Shown here: in pieces, positions 17,091-26,825 of the stretch
Position numbering within the stretch: position 1 is the first letter of the stretch
How the letters are laid out: each line of letters starts with the position of its first letter
Assembly: GCF_013410375.1 (NCBI RefSeq)
Contig: NZ_JACCFL010000001.1
Span: 2,356,001 to 2,420,000, forward strand
Length of the DNA: 64,000 nucleotides
Direction: 5' to 3'
Source: Leifsonia shinshuensis
GTDB lineage: Bacteria; Actinomycetota; Actinomycetes; Actinomycetales; Microbacteriaceae
Translations under genes and position numbers: made by a program
The notes under the pieces: generated by a model
The model's database searches: none
Told to the model about the DNA's origin: nothing
The model's input: the letters and a program-made list of their open reading frames with translations, nothing else

Positions 17091-18524
17091 TTGGCTCGGC
17101 GCTTGCCTTCACAGCCGCCGAACCTCCCTGGCTTCTCGTACGTCAGGGTGCTCGGTTCGGGCGGCTTCGCCGACGTGTTCCTCTACGAGCAGAACATGCC
17201 GCGCAGGCAGGTCGCGGTGAAGGTCATGCTGGCGGAGGTCGTGACCAGCCAGGTCAAGCAGATGTTCCAGGCCGAGGCCAATCTGATGGCCCAGCTCAGC
17301 ACGCACCCCTCGATCCTCACGGTGTACCAGGCGAGCGTCTCGGCCGACGGCCGGCCCTACCTGGTGATGGAGCTGTGCTCGTCGGCGATCGGCCACCGCT
17401 ACCGCACCGAGCCGCTGCCGGTCCCCGAGGTGCTGAGCATCGGCGTGCGGATCGCGAGCGCCGTCGAGACGGCGCACCGCGCCGGCGTCCTGCACCGCGA
17501 CATCAAGCCGTCCAACATCCTCACCACCGCGTACGGCCACCCGGTGCTCAGCGACTTCGGCATCGCGGCGACCCTGAGCGAGGCCGACGTCACCGAGGCG
17601 ATCGGCCTCTCCATCCCGTGGTCGGCGCCGGAGGTCCTCCTCGACGAGACCAGCGGCACCATCGCCAGCGAGGTCTGGTCGCTCGGCGCGACCATCTACT
17701 CGCTGCTCGCCGGCCGGTCGCCGTTCGAGCAGCCCGGCAAGGAGAACACCTCCGCCGAGCTCATCCAGCGCATCACCAAGGGCCGCCCGCAGCCGATCGG
17801 CCGCCCCGACGTCCCGCCGCGGCTCGAGCAAATCCTGCTGCGCTCGATGTCCCGCAAGCCGTCCGCGCGCCAGCGCACTGTGCTCGAGTTCATCCGCGAG
17901 CTGCAGTCGGTGGAGGCCGAGCTCGGGCTGCCGCAGACCCCCATCGAGGTCGCGATGGACGACTGGGCGCTGGCCACGGCGGACGACCCGGAGGAACGCA
18001 CCCGGGTCAAGGGCGTCATCGCCGTCGACCCCGGCGCGGCACGGCGCCGCCGCCGTCGCGCCGCCCCCGCGACCGTGGCGGCCACGCGGGCCCCCACCCG
18101 CACGATCGTCCGCGAGAGCGGAGCCAGCTCGCCCACCGACCAGGCCGCCGCGCCCGCGCGGGTGTCGCGCGCGCTCATCGCCGCACTGGTGGCCTGCGCC
18201 ACGTTGGTCGTCGTGCTGGCCGTGACCGCCGGCGTGGTGCTCGTCCGTGCCGGCGCCTCCACCGACATCCCGACGGTGCGCGACCTGAGCGGACGGGTCA
18301 GCGAGGGGACCATCGTCTTCACCTGGAGCGACCCGGGGCTGGAGAGCACCGACACCTACCAGGTGACGGTCGACGACCAGCCGCCCAGCAGCCAGCGCGC
18401 GACCGAGTTCCGGGTGGACGCCAAGCCCGGCCAGACGGTGTGCGTCACGGTGACGGTCAACCGGGACGGCAAGACCGGAGCGCCGAGCGGGCAGAAGTGC
18501 GTGCAGAGGACCGGCTCGCCGTGA
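17091..18524 (+). CDS. membrane Ser/Thr protein kinase with extracellular FN3-like domain
   Basis: 477 residues. The kinase domain (about 12-280) has an intact glycine loop (LGSGGFADVF), VAVKVM lysine, HRDIKPSNIL catalytic loop, SDFGIA and SAPEVL, so it should be active. A basic RRRRRRAAP-type linker (about 318-325) precedes a single membrane segment (about 361-388). The outside part is a small FN3-like domain (about 395-475; FTWSDPGLESTDTYQVTVD) with two cysteines. No PASTA repeats. TTG start with a strong GAGGAG site. The last codon overlaps the GTG of the giant repeat protein, so the two are coupled; that protein is a plausible substrate or partner. Confidence 0.9.
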   Translation: MARRLPSQPPNLPGFSYVRVLGSGGFADVFLYEQNMPRRQVAVKVMLAEVVTSQVKQMFQAEANLMAQLSTHPSILTVYQASVSADGRPYLVMELCSSAIGHRYRTEPLPVPEVLSIGVRIASAVETAHRAGVLHRDIKPSNILTTAYGHPVLSDFGIAATLSEADVTEAIGLSIPWSAPEVLLDETSGTIASEVWSLGATIYSLLAGRSPFEQPGKENTSAELIQRITKGRPQPIGRPDVPPRLEQILLRSMSRKPSARQRTVLEFIRELQSVEAELGLPQTPIEVAMDDWALATADDPEERTRVKGVIAVDPGAARRRRRRAAPATVAATRAPTRTIVRESGASSPTDQAAAPARVSRALIAALVACATLVVVLAVTAGVVLVRAGASTDIPTVRDLSGRVSEGTIVFTWSDPGLESTDTYQVTVDDQPPSSQRATEFRVDAKPGQTVCVTVTVNRDGKTGAPSGQKCVQRTGSP

Positions 18525-21500
18525 TCCGCAGCTGGCTCCTCGCGCACAAGTCGATCGCGGCGACGACGCTCAGCGGCACCGTCGTGGCGGCGGTCGTCGC
18601 CACGCTCGCGGTGGTGTCGGGCGGCTACAGCGCCCAGCACCTGCAGCTCAACGACGCGGCGGTCTGGGTGGCCAGCGACGCGAAGAAGGCGCTGGGCCGG
18701 GCGAACACGCAGATCGACTCGCTGAACTCGATCGTCGCCGGCACGGGCGAGGCGCTCGACGTCGTCCAGGACGGCCAGAACGTGCTGCTCCTCGACAAGG
18801 AGGCCAACACCGTGGCCGTCGTGGACCCGGCGACGGCCCAGGCGGGCAAGTCGGTGGCGCTGCCGCCGCGGTCGCCGCAGGTCGCGGTCTCCGGCGACCA
18901 CGTCGCGATGCTGTCGCAGACCACCGGGCAGCTCTGGCTGACGTCGGTGCGGCAGCTCGACCAGTTCAACTCCGGCTCGGCGCCGACGATCGACCTCGGC
19001 GGCCGCGCCGTCGGCGCGATGGACCCGTCCGGCGTGCTGTTCGCCTACCAGCCGGCCAACCGCAGCCTGATCCGGGTCGATCTCGGCGGCGACCAGCCGG
19101 CGAGCAGCACGGAGAAGGTGCCGGCGCGCGGCGACGGCGCGCACGTCCAGCTCACCTCGGCGGGCGGCCAATGGGTGCTCTTCGACCCGGACCAGAAGAC
19201 GCTCTGGGTCTCCGGCCGGTCGATCGACCTGGCCGCGGCGCTCGGCGAGGACTCCGACGCGGTCATCCAGCAGCCGTCCGCCGACGGCAGCGCGGTCTGG
19301 ATCTCGACCGCGAGCGGACTGGTGCAGGTCCCGCTCGACGGGACGGCGCCCAAGCGGGTGCTCGGCACGGTGACCGGCGCCCCCGCCGCGCCGGTCGCCC
19401 TCGGCGGCTGCGTCTACACGGCCTGGAACTCCGGCGCGGCCTGGCGCACCTGCTCGACGCCGTCCTCCGGCACCCGCAGCACGCTCAGCCAGGTGCCGGC
19501 CGGCGCGGTGCTGTCGTTCCGGGTCAACCGCGACCGGGTGGTCCTCAACGACGCCAGGTCCGGCGTCTCGTGGGCCGTGCAGAGCGGGAACACGCGAATC
19601 GACAACTGGGACGAGCTGGTCGCCAAGAAGACGACGCAGGAGCTGGTCGACCAGTCCAAGCAGGACACCACCCCGCAGTACGCGAAGCAGGAGGAGCCGC
19701 CCGTCGCGGTGGACGACCACTTCGGAGCGCGACCGGGCCGCGTCACCCCGCTGCCGGTGCTGCTGAACGACTACGACCCCAACGGCGACGTCCTCACGAT
19801 CGACTCGTTCACGGCCATCCCCGCGGATCAGGGCACGATCGAGCTGACCAACTCCGACCAGCTGCTGCAGATCACGCTGCCGCCGACGGCCAGCGGCTCG
19901 ATCGGGTTCGACTACACGATCTCCGACGGCCGCGGCGGCACGGCGACGGCGCACGTCACGGTGACGGTCCGCACGCCCGACGAGAACTCGCCTCCGGTGT
20001 GCGTCCGCCCGGCGAAGGCCGTGGTGCAGGCGGGCGGCCGGGTGACCACCTCCACGCTGGGCGAGTGCTACGACCCGGACGGCGACCCGTTCTACCTCGC
20101 CGGAGCCTCCGTCCCCGCCCCGGACAGTGTGACCTTCACGCCGCAGGGCCAGGTCGCCTTCTCCGACCACGGCCAGGGCGGCGGCCTGAAGGACGTCACG
20201 CTGGTGCTCTCGGACGGGCGCGCGGAGTCGACGGGGCAGCTCGCGGTGACGGTCCAGCCGCCGGGGCAGGTGCCGATCATCGCCGATCCCTTCGCGGTGG
20301 TCACGTATCAGAGCCAGGAGACCACGATCCGCCCGCTCGACCACGTGCGCGGCGGCAACGGCGTGGTGCGGCTGAGCACCGTGCCGTCCAAGGCGGACGC
20401 GACGATCACGCCCGACTACCAGGGCGGGACGTTCCGGTTCCAGTCCGACCAGGCCGGGACCCACAACATCGAGTACTCGGTCACCGACGGCGTCGTCACC
20501 ACGACCGGGCTGGTCAGGATCGAGGTGAAGGCTCCGCCGGGGGCGAAGACGGCCCCGATCGCGGTGCCGCACACCGCCTTCATCCGCGAGCAGTCCACGC
20601 AGGACGTGGACGTGCTCTCGACCGACATCGACCCGTCCGGCGGCGTGCTGCTGGTGACCGGGGTGACCGACCCGGCCCTCTCGACCGGGGTCAAGGTGCA
20701 GACCCTGCAGCAGCGGACGCTCCGGGTCACGCTGACCCGGCCGCTGGCCGCCCCGATCGACTTCCACTACCGGCTCAGCAACGGCCTGGCGGACACCGAG
20801 GGCACGGTCACGGTGATCCAGCTCCCGCCGTTGACGGTGCACCAACCGCCGATCGCCGTGCCGGACTCCGCCGCCGTGCGGGTGAACGACATCGTCGACA
20901 TCCCGGTGCTCGCCAACGACATCCAGCCGGACGGCGACAAGCTCACGCTCGACCCGAAGCTCGCTACCCCGCTGCCGCCCGGCGCCGGCCTGCTGTTCGC
21001 GACGGGGGACCACCTGCGCTACCTCGCGCCGTCCAAGCCCGGCAACTACGTCGCCGCGTACCGGGTGTACGGCGCCGACGGGCAATGGGCCACCGCCGAG
21101 GTGAACATCGCGGTCCGCGAGCGCGACGTCGCCACGAACAACCCGCCCGTGCCCAAGACGGTCACGGCGCGGGTGCTCGCCGGCGACACCGTGCGGATCA
21201 CCATCCCGCTCTCCGGGATCGACCCCGACGGCGACTCCGTGCAGTTCATCGGCCAGGAGACCAACCCGCAGAAGGGCGCCGTGGTCGCCTCCGGCCCGGA
21301 CTGGATGGACTTCCAGGCCGGCGCGTACGCGGCGGGCACCGACACCTTCACCTACGCCGTCGTCGACGCGCTCGGCGCGCGGGCGACCGGCACCGTGCGC
21401 GTGGGCATCGCACCGCGGGTGGAGGGCGCACGCAACCCCGTCGCCGTCGAGGACGACGTCACGACCCGGCCGGGCAAGACCCTGAACGTCCAGGTGCTCG

Positions 21501-24430
21501 CCAACGACTCCGACCCGGACGGCAGCCCGCTCAGCGTGACCGCCGTGACCTCGCTCGACGGCAAGGCCAAGGCGAAGATCCAGGGCGACATCGTCGTGGT
21601 GACGGCTCCGCAGCAGGAGGGCGCCTACGGCTTCCTCTACACGATCCAGAACGACCACGGCGGTACCAGCCAGGCGTTCCTGCGGGTCACCGTCGACAAG
21701 AACGCGCCGCCCGCGCGCCCGGTCGTGAGCGACACGCAACTCGGCCTCTCCGACATCCTCGGACGGCAGACGGTGGACGTGAACGTGCTGTCCAACGTGT
21801 TCTTCGCCGACGGCCCGGTGTCGACGCTCACGCTCTCGGTCGTCCCCGGCTACGGCAGCACCGCGACGGTGACCGAGGGCAAGCGCGTCCACGTCACGAT
21901 CACGGCGAAGAGCCAGATCATTCCGTTCAAGGTCGCGAACCCCGAGGACGAGTCGATCGCCGGCTACGGGTTCGTGCGGGTGCCGGGCTACGACGACGCT
22001 CTGCCGCAGCTGAAGCGCGGCGCCCCGAAGCTCTCGGTGGTCAGCGAGAAGACGCTCACCATCCACCTGAACGACTACATCGTGGCCGTCGGCGGCCGCA
22101 AGGTGAAGCTGACCGACGCCGCCACCGTGCGGGCGTCGCACGCCAACGGCGACGACCTCGTGGTCAACTCCGACACCCTGCAGTACACGTCCTCCGCCCG
22201 GTACTTCGGCCCGGCGAGCATCTCCTTCCAGGTGACGGACGGCAACAGCGCGACCGACCCGAACGGGAACGTGGCTACCATCGTGCTGCCCATCGACGTG
22301 ACGCCGCGCGAGAACCAGCCGCCGGTGTTCACCGGCGCGCTCATCGACTTCGAGCCGGGGCAGTCGAAGACGGTCGACCTGACCAAGCTGACCAGCTACC
22401 CGTACGCCAAGGACCAGAACGAGCTCCAGTACTCGATCCAGAACCCGCGGCCGGACGGCGTCTCGCTGTCGCTCTCCGATCAGAAGCTGACGATCTCGGT
22501 GGGCGCGGGCGTGCCGAAGGGCAGCCAGCCGTCGATCTCGATCGGGGTCAAGGACGCCGTCAACGCCGGCCAGGCCGGGCGCATCGACCTCAACGTCGTG
22601 CCGTCCACCCGGCCGCTGGCCAGCCCGCAGCCGGACCGCGTCATCGCGCCGCGCGGGCAGACGACGACGGTGGACGTGCTGGCCAACGACGCCGCCACCA
22701 ACCCGTTCCCAGGCAAGCCGCTGCGCGTGATCGCGGTCCGTGGGCTCGGCGGCGCGCTGCCGGACGGCGTCGCCATCACGCCGAGCGCCGACAACTCGGT
22801 GCTGCAGATCACCGTGTCCAGCACGGCGGCGCCGCAGGACACCACGCTGCAGTACGAGGTGGCCGACGCGACCAACGACCCGGACCGCTACACCTGGGGG
22901 ACCGTGACCGTCTCGGTGCAGGACCGGCCGGCGCCGGTCTCGAACGTCCAGATCGGCGCGATCGGGGACCGCAGCCTGACGCTGAGCTGGACGCCCGGCG
23001 CCTTCAACAACTCGCCGATCACCGGCTTCCAGGTGACCATGACGAGCGCGGCGACGGGCGCGGTCCTCGGCACGACGCAGTGCACGACCACGGTGTGCGC
23101 GATCACCACGCCGGGCAACGGCCGGGCGAACGCCGTCGTGCTGTCCGTGCAGGCCCGCAACGCGCTCGGGCTCTCCGACCCGACGAACTACGTCGAGCCG
23201 GTCTGGTCCGACGTGGTGCCGAACGCGCCGGCGAACCTCAACTCGACGCCGCTGAACAACGGCCTCCGGATCACCTGGAACCGGCCGGCGAACGCACCGG
23301 GCGCCAGCCCCATCACGTCCTACCTCGTGACCGTGGGCGGCATCACCAACGCCCTGCAGGTCTCTCCCGGCGACAGCGGCAGCTACGCGCTCAACGTCAC
23401 CGACCCCGGCATCGCCAACGGCGCCGCGATCGGCTTCACGGTCGCCAGCCGCAACGACTTCTACCAGGGCAGGACGACCTGGAACCAGACGTCGGGGAGC
23501 GGCGTGCCGGCCGGCGCTCCCGTGCTGACCGGGGTCGCGCCCGTCGCGACGCCCAACAACACCAACGGGTCGAGCGCCACCCTGACCTGGTCCAGCGTGT
23601 TCGGCGCCAACGGAAAGGCGATCACCGACTACTACGCCGGCGTCTTCCAGGGCGGCGCGCAGCCCGGCTGCAGTGTGACCGGCGTCGAGTCCGGCGCGCC
23701 CGTGCTGCACGTCGACCCCGAGTCGTCGTCGTTCATCCACACCCAGGGCGGCAGCGCGACCTTCACCGGGCTGCAGCCCAACCAGAGCTACAATTTCGTG
23801 GTCTACGCCTACAACGGGCAGGGCTGCACCGCGAGCGCCGTCATCTCGGCGACCCAGCGCCTGGCCCCGGGATCGGTGCGCGACGTCGCGATCAGCGGCC
23901 CGGTGCCGAGTTCGTCGAACACGTGGGACTTCCAGGCGTCGGTCTCGTACCAGAACGGCAGCGGCAGCAGCCCGGTGGTGAACTACCAGCTGCTCGGCGA
24001 CAACGGCGTGGTCGAGAACGGCCAGCTGGGCGGCACCAGCGGCATGGTCAACGCGGGCAACGGAGCGCACTACGGGACGGGCCTCACGCTCAGCATCACG
24101 AGCATCTGCGAGACCTATCCCGACGGCTCGCAGCTCTGCTCGCCGGAGACCTTCATCAAGCGGATGGGCGTCGCGGTGAGCTCGGCGATCGGCGGCGCGC
24201 GCTACGACCCGACGACCCGGACGTTCACCTGGACCAGCTGGCCGACCGGGTCCGGCTACACCCGGGTGACGTACACCTGCGACGGCACCACCGAGTTCGA
24301 CATGCCGCCGGTCGGCCAGACCGCGGTCTGCGTCGCTCCGCCCGGTGGAGGCGACCCGGTCCTGACGGTGACGGTCTCCGCGAACAACGACACGTACCGC
24401 ACCCCGTATCCAGCCTCAGGCATGCCATGA
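18521..24430 (+). CDS. giant surface protein: beta-propeller-like head, tandem Ig/cadherin-like and FN3 repeats
   Basis: 1969 residues. An N-terminal membrane anchor (about 12-35) is followed by a strand-rich region with propeller-like NVLLLDKEANTVAVVDPATA units (about 45-380). Then come about eleven Ig/cadherin-like repeats, most opening with PP/NP-x-A and carrying VLANDxxPDGDxL-type motifs, starting near residues 391, 489, 588, 679, 776, 876, 973, 1063, 1160, 1267 and 1368. At least four FN3 domains follow (near 1470, 1567, 1665, 1782) and a final strand-rich domain. No sortase motif or C-terminal anchor is visible. GTG 18521 overlaps the kinase stop. Probably a long extracellular stalk or sensor; function unknown. 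Confidence 0.85.
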   Translation: MIRSWLLAHKSIAATTLSGTVVAAVVATLAVVSGGYSAQHLQLNDAAVWVASDAKKALGRANTQIDSLNSIVAGTGEALDVVQDGQNVLLLDKEANTVAVVDPATAQAGKSVALPPRSPQVAVSGDHVAMLSQTTGQLWLTSVRQLDQFNSGSAPTIDLGGRAVGAMDPSGVLFAYQPANRSLIRVDLGGDQPASSTEKVPARGDGAHVQLTSAGGQWVLFDPDQKTLWVSGRSIDLAAALGEDSDAVIQQPSADGSAVWISTASGLVQVPLDGTAPKRVLGTVTGAPAAPVALGGCVYTAWNSGAAWRTCSTPSSGTRSTLSQVPAGAVLSFRVNRDRVVLNDARSGVSWAVQSGNTRIDNWDELVAKKTTQELVDQSKQDTTPQYAKQEEPPVAVDDHFGARPGRVTPLPVLLNDYDPNGDVLTIDSFTAIPADQGTIELTNSDQLLQITLPPTASGSIGFDYTISDGRGGTATAHVTVTVRTPDENSPPVCVRPAKAVVQAGGRVTTSTLGECYDPDGDPFYLAGASVPAPDSVTFTPQGQVAFSDHGQGGGLKDVTLVLSDGRAESTGQLAVTVQPPGQVPIIADPFAVVTYQSQETTIRPLDHVRGGNGVVRLSTVPSKADATITPDYQGGTFRFQSDQAGTHNIEYSVTDGVVTTTGLVRIEVKAPPGAKTAPIAVPHTAFIREQSTQDVDVLSTDIDPSGGVLLVTGVTDPALSTGVKVQTLQQRTLRVTLTRPLAAPIDFHYRLSNGLADTEGTVTVIQLPPLTVHQPPIAVPDSAAVRVNDIVDIPVLANDIQPDGDKLTLDPKLATPLPPGAGLLFATGDHLRYLAPSKPGNYVAAYRVYGADGQWATAEVNIAVRERDVATNNPPVPKTVTARVLAGDTVRITIPLSGIDPDGDSVQFIGQETNPQKGAVVASGPDWMDFQAGAYAAGTDTFTYAVVDALGARATGTVRVGIAPRVEGARNPVAVEDDVTTRPGKTLNVQVLANDSDPDGSPLSVTAVTSLDGKAKAKIQGDIVVVTAPQQEGAYGFLYTIQNDHGGTSQAFLRVTVDKNAPPARPVVSDTQLGLSDILGRQTVDVNVLSNVFFADGPVSTLTLSVVPGYGSTATVTEGKRVHVTITAKSQIIPFKVANPEDESIAGYGFVRVPGYDDALPQLKRGAPKLSVVSEKTLTIHLNDYIVAVGGRKVKLTDAATVRASHANGDDLVVNSDTLQYTSSARYFGPASISFQVTDGNSATDPNGNVATIVLPIDVTPRENQPPVFTGALIDFEPGQSKTVDLTKLTSYPYAKDQNELQYSIQNPRPDGVSLSLSDQKLTISVGAGVPKGSQPSISIGVKDAVNAGQAGRIDLNVVPSTRPLASPQPDRVIAPRGQTTTVDVLANDAATNPFPGKPLRVIAVRGLGGALPDGVAITPSADNSVLQITVSSTAAPQDTTLQYEVADATNDPDRYTWGTVTVSVQDRPAPVSNVQIGAIGDRSLTLSWTPGAFNNSPITGFQVTMTSAATGAVLGTTQCTTTVCAITTPGNGRANAVVLSVQARNALGLSDPTNYVEPVWSDVVPNAPANLNSTPLNNGLRITWNRPANAPGASPITSYLVTVGGITNALQVSPGDSGSYALNVTDPGIANGAAIGFTVASRNDFYQGRTTWNQTSGSGVPAGAPVLTGVAPVATPNNTNGSSATLTWSSVFGANGKAITDYYAGVFQGGAQPGCSVTGVESGAPVLHVDPESSSFIHTQGGSATFTGLQPNQSYNFVVYAYNGQGCTASAVISATQRLAPGSVRDVAISGPVPSSSNTWDFQASVSYQNGSGSSPVVNYQLLGDNGVVENGQLGGTSGMVNAGNGAHYGTGLTLSITSICETYPDGSQLCSPETFIKRMGVAVSSAIGGARYDPTTRTFTWTSWPTGSGYTRVTYTCDGTTEFDMPPVGQTAVCVAPPGGGDPVLTVTVSANNDTYRTPYPASGMP

Positions 24431-24513
24431 CCGACGGCAGGCATACTGAGGACGGCGCGCGCGCAGGCGCCGCGCTGCTCGCGCACCCCACGCACACCGA
24501 GAGAGGCGACAGC

Positions 24514-25485
24514 ATGACGATGACCCCCGAGCAGGCCGGCTGGTTCTCGGGCGTGTTCGACCGCCTCGTGCAGAACATCGACCGTGTGCTCCTGGGCAAG
24601 TCGCATGTCATCCGCCTGGCCCTCGTCGCGCTGCTGAGCGAGGGGCACCTGCTGCTCGAGGACTACCCGGGCACCGGCAAGACCTCGCTGGCGCGCGCGA
24701 TGGCCGAGAGCGTCCGCGGCACGACCAACCGCGTCCAGTTCACCCCCGACCTACTGCCCGGCGACATCACCGGCGTGAACATCTACGACCAGCGCACCGG
24801 GGCGTTCGAGTTCCACCGCGGCCCGGTGTTCGCCAACATCGTCCTGGCGGACGAGATCAACCGCGCCTCGCCCAAGACCCAGTCCGCGCTCCTGGAGGTC
24901 ATGGAGGAGCAGCAGGTGACGGTCGACGGCGTGCGCCACCAGGTGGGCGAGCCGTTCATGGTGATCGCGACGCAGAACCCGATCGAGCAGGCCGGCACCT
25001 ACCGGCTGCCCGAGGCGCAGCTCGACCGCTTCCTGATGAAGGCGTCCATCGGCTACCCCGACCACGAGGCGACCCTCCGGATCCTGGAGGGCGCGGAGCG
25101 GCGGGCCCACGAGATCGTCGTGCCCGAGATCATCTCCGCCGAGACGGTCATCGAGATGGCCGACCTCGCCCGCGGCGTCCACGTCGACCCGACGATCAAC
25201 GACTACGTGTCCCGGCTGGTCGACGCGAGCCGCTCCGCCGACGAGATCCGGCTCGGCGTCAGCGTGCGCGGCGCGCTGGCGCTCGTCCGCGCCGCCAAGA
25301 CCCTCGCGGCGGCGTCCGGCCGCTACTACGTGACCCCGGACGACGTGAAGGCGCTGGCCGAGCCCGTGCTCGCGCACCGCCTGGTGCTCGACCCGGAGGC
25401 CGAGTTCGAGGGCGTCACCGCCTCCAGCGTCGTCGGCCAGCTCCTCATCGAGGTCCCGCCGCCGAGCGATCGGGCCGCCGTGTGA
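24514..25485 (+). CDS. MoxR-family AAA+ ATPase
   Basis: 323 residues. Walker A is DYPGTGKTSLA (about 50), Walker B is IVLADEINRASPKTQSALLE (about 110), with sensor MVIATQNPIEQAGTYRLPEAQLDRF (about 150), all characteristic of MoxR ATPases, which act as chaperones with DUF58 and von Willebrand-type proteins. The next gene, a DUF58 protein, overlaps by 4 bases (GTGA). ATG 24514 follows GAGAGG; an ATG two codons later is possible. It lies 83 bases after the giant repeat protein. Confidence 0.92.
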   Translation: MTMTPEQAGWFSGVFDRLVQNIDRVLLGKSHVIRLALVALLSEGHLLLEDYPGTGKTSLARAMAESVRGTTNRVQFTPDLLPGDITGVNIYDQRTGAFEFHRGPVFANIVLADEINRASPKTQSALLEVMEEQQVTVDGVRHQVGEPFMVIATQNPIEQAGTYRLPEAQLDRFLMKASIGYPDHEATLRILEGAERRAHEIVVPEIISAETVIEMADLARGVHVDPTINDYVSRLVDASRSADEIRLGVSVRGALALVRAAKTLAAASGRYYVTPDDVKALAEPVLAHRLVLDPEAEFEGVTASSVVGQLLIEVPPPSDRAAV

Positions 25486-26825
25486 CCAGCACCGTCAGCC
25501 GCACCCAGGTCGAGCTCACCAACGCCAGGGCCCGGATCGTCGGTGAGCGCGAGGGCGTGCTCGCCGACCTCATCGTCGGGGTCGTCCGCTCCGGCTCCGC
25601 CGTCGGGCGGACCGTCGCGACGGCCGCGCGGACCCTCGGCGGCGTCGTCACGCCGCTGGGCTGGTCGATGCTCGCGGTCACTGTGCTCGCGCTGGTGGCC
25701 GGCTACACGCTCGGCTGGACGGAGGCGGTGGTGGCGGGCTGGATGGCCGGCGCCCTGCTGGCGATCGCCTCGCTCTACCTCGCGGGACGGATCGCGTACG
25801 ACGTCGGCCTGACGCTGCCCACGAACCGGGTGGTCGTCGGCGACCGCGCACCGGGCGAGGTGACGGTGCGCAACCCGGCCAGGCGGCGCCTGCCGGGCGT
25901 GCGCGTGGAGATCCCGGTCGGTACGGGGCTGGCCGAGTTCGCCGCGCCCGCGCTGGCGAGCGGCGAGGAGCACTCCGACGTGTTCGTCGTGCCGACCAGC
26001 CGTAGGGGGATCGTGCCCATCGGACCGGTCCGCACCGTCCGCGCCGACCCGGTCGGGCTGCTGCGCAGGGAGATGGTCTGGGCGGAGTCGCTGGACCTCT
26101 TCGTCCACCCGCGGACCATCGCCATCCCGAGCATGAGCACGGGCTTCGTGCGCGACCTGGAGGGCGCGCCGACCAGGGACCTCACCCAGAGCGACGTGGC
26201 CTTCCACGCGCTGCGCGAGTACATGCCGGGCGACGAGCGGCGCAACATCCACTGGAAGAGCACCGCGAAGACCGGCAGCTACATGGTCCGCCAGTTCGAG
26301 GAGACCCGGCGCAGCCACCTGCTGGTCGCCCTCAGCCTGTCCGAGGCCGACTACGCGACGGAGGAGGAGTTCGAGCTCGCCGTGAGCGCGACGGGCTCGC
26401 TCGGCGTCCGGGCGATGCTCGACTCGCGCACCGTCTCGGTCGTGGCGAGCGCGGAGACCCCCCAGTTCGCCAAGCGGGTGCTGTTCAGCGCCCGCCGGCT
26501 GAGCACCGTCGGCCGCGGCCGGCTGCTCGACGACCTGGCCGGGGTGGAGACGGCGGAGTCGGCGCTGCGCCTCCCCGAGCTCGCCCAGGTGGCGAGCGAG
26601 GACGCTGCGGGCACCTCGATCGCGTTCCTGCTGTGCGGGTCGACGGTGACGGCCACGCAGCTGCGCGCCGCCGCAGCGCACTTCCCGCTCGGCGTCGACG
26701 TCGTCGCGATCGTGTGCGACGAGGGCGCCGTCCCGACTCTGCGCCGGGTCGCCGACCTGAGCGTGCTGACCATCGGCTACCTGGAGGACCTCCAGCGCAG
26801 CCTCGCGAAGCGGCTCGCGACGTGA
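25482..26825 (+). CDS. DUF58-domain membrane protein
   Basis: 447 residues. A short N-terminal cytoplasmic region is followed by two membrane segments (about 65-108), then a strand-rich domain and the DUF58 core with the signature LREYMPGDERRNIHWKSTAK (about 245-265). DUF58 proteins are partners of MoxR ATPases. GTG 25482 overlaps the ATPase stop, and its own stop overlaps the GTG of the next gene. Likely the membrane-proximal adaptor between the ATPase and the transglutaminase-fold protein. Confidence 0.88.
   Translation: MTSTVSRTQVELTNARARIVGEREGVLADLIVGVVRSGSAVGRTVATAARTLGGVVTPLGWSMLAVTVLALVAGYTLGWTEAVVAGWMAGALLAIASLYLAGRIAYDVGLTLPTNRVVVGDRAPGEVTVRNPARRRLPGVRVEIPVGTGLAEFAAPALASGEEHSDVFVVPTSRRGIVPIGPVRTVRADPVGLLRREMVWAESLDLFVHPRTIAIPSMSTGFVRDLEGAPTRDLTQSDVAFHALREYMPGDERRNIHWKSTAKTGSYMVRQFEETRRSHLLVALSLSEADYATEEEFELAVSATGSLGVRAMLDSRTVSVVASAETPQFAKRVLFSARRLSTVGRGRLLDDLAGVETAESALRLPELAQVASEDAAGTSIAFLLCGSTVTATQLRAAAAHFPLGVDVVAIVCDEGAVPTLRRVADLSVLTIGYLEDLQRSLAKRLAT

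Noticed and set aside
17375..18520. N-terminal extension of the giant protein through the kinase gene
   Set aside because: The frame is open but gives Arg/Gly-rich noise overlapping the kinase; GTG 18521 begins with a proper membrane segment and the GTGA overlap.
18356..24070. 1904-residue open frame antisense to the giant repeat protein
   Set aside because: Composition is Arg/His/Val-rich with no recognisable domain and no promoter or ribosome-binding site; a GC-bias shadow of the real sense gene.
19171..25485. 2104-residue open frame spanning the giant protein and the MoxR gene
   Set aside because: It is the continuation of the MoxR frame upstream through another gene; only the part from ATG 24514 encodes MoxR motifs.
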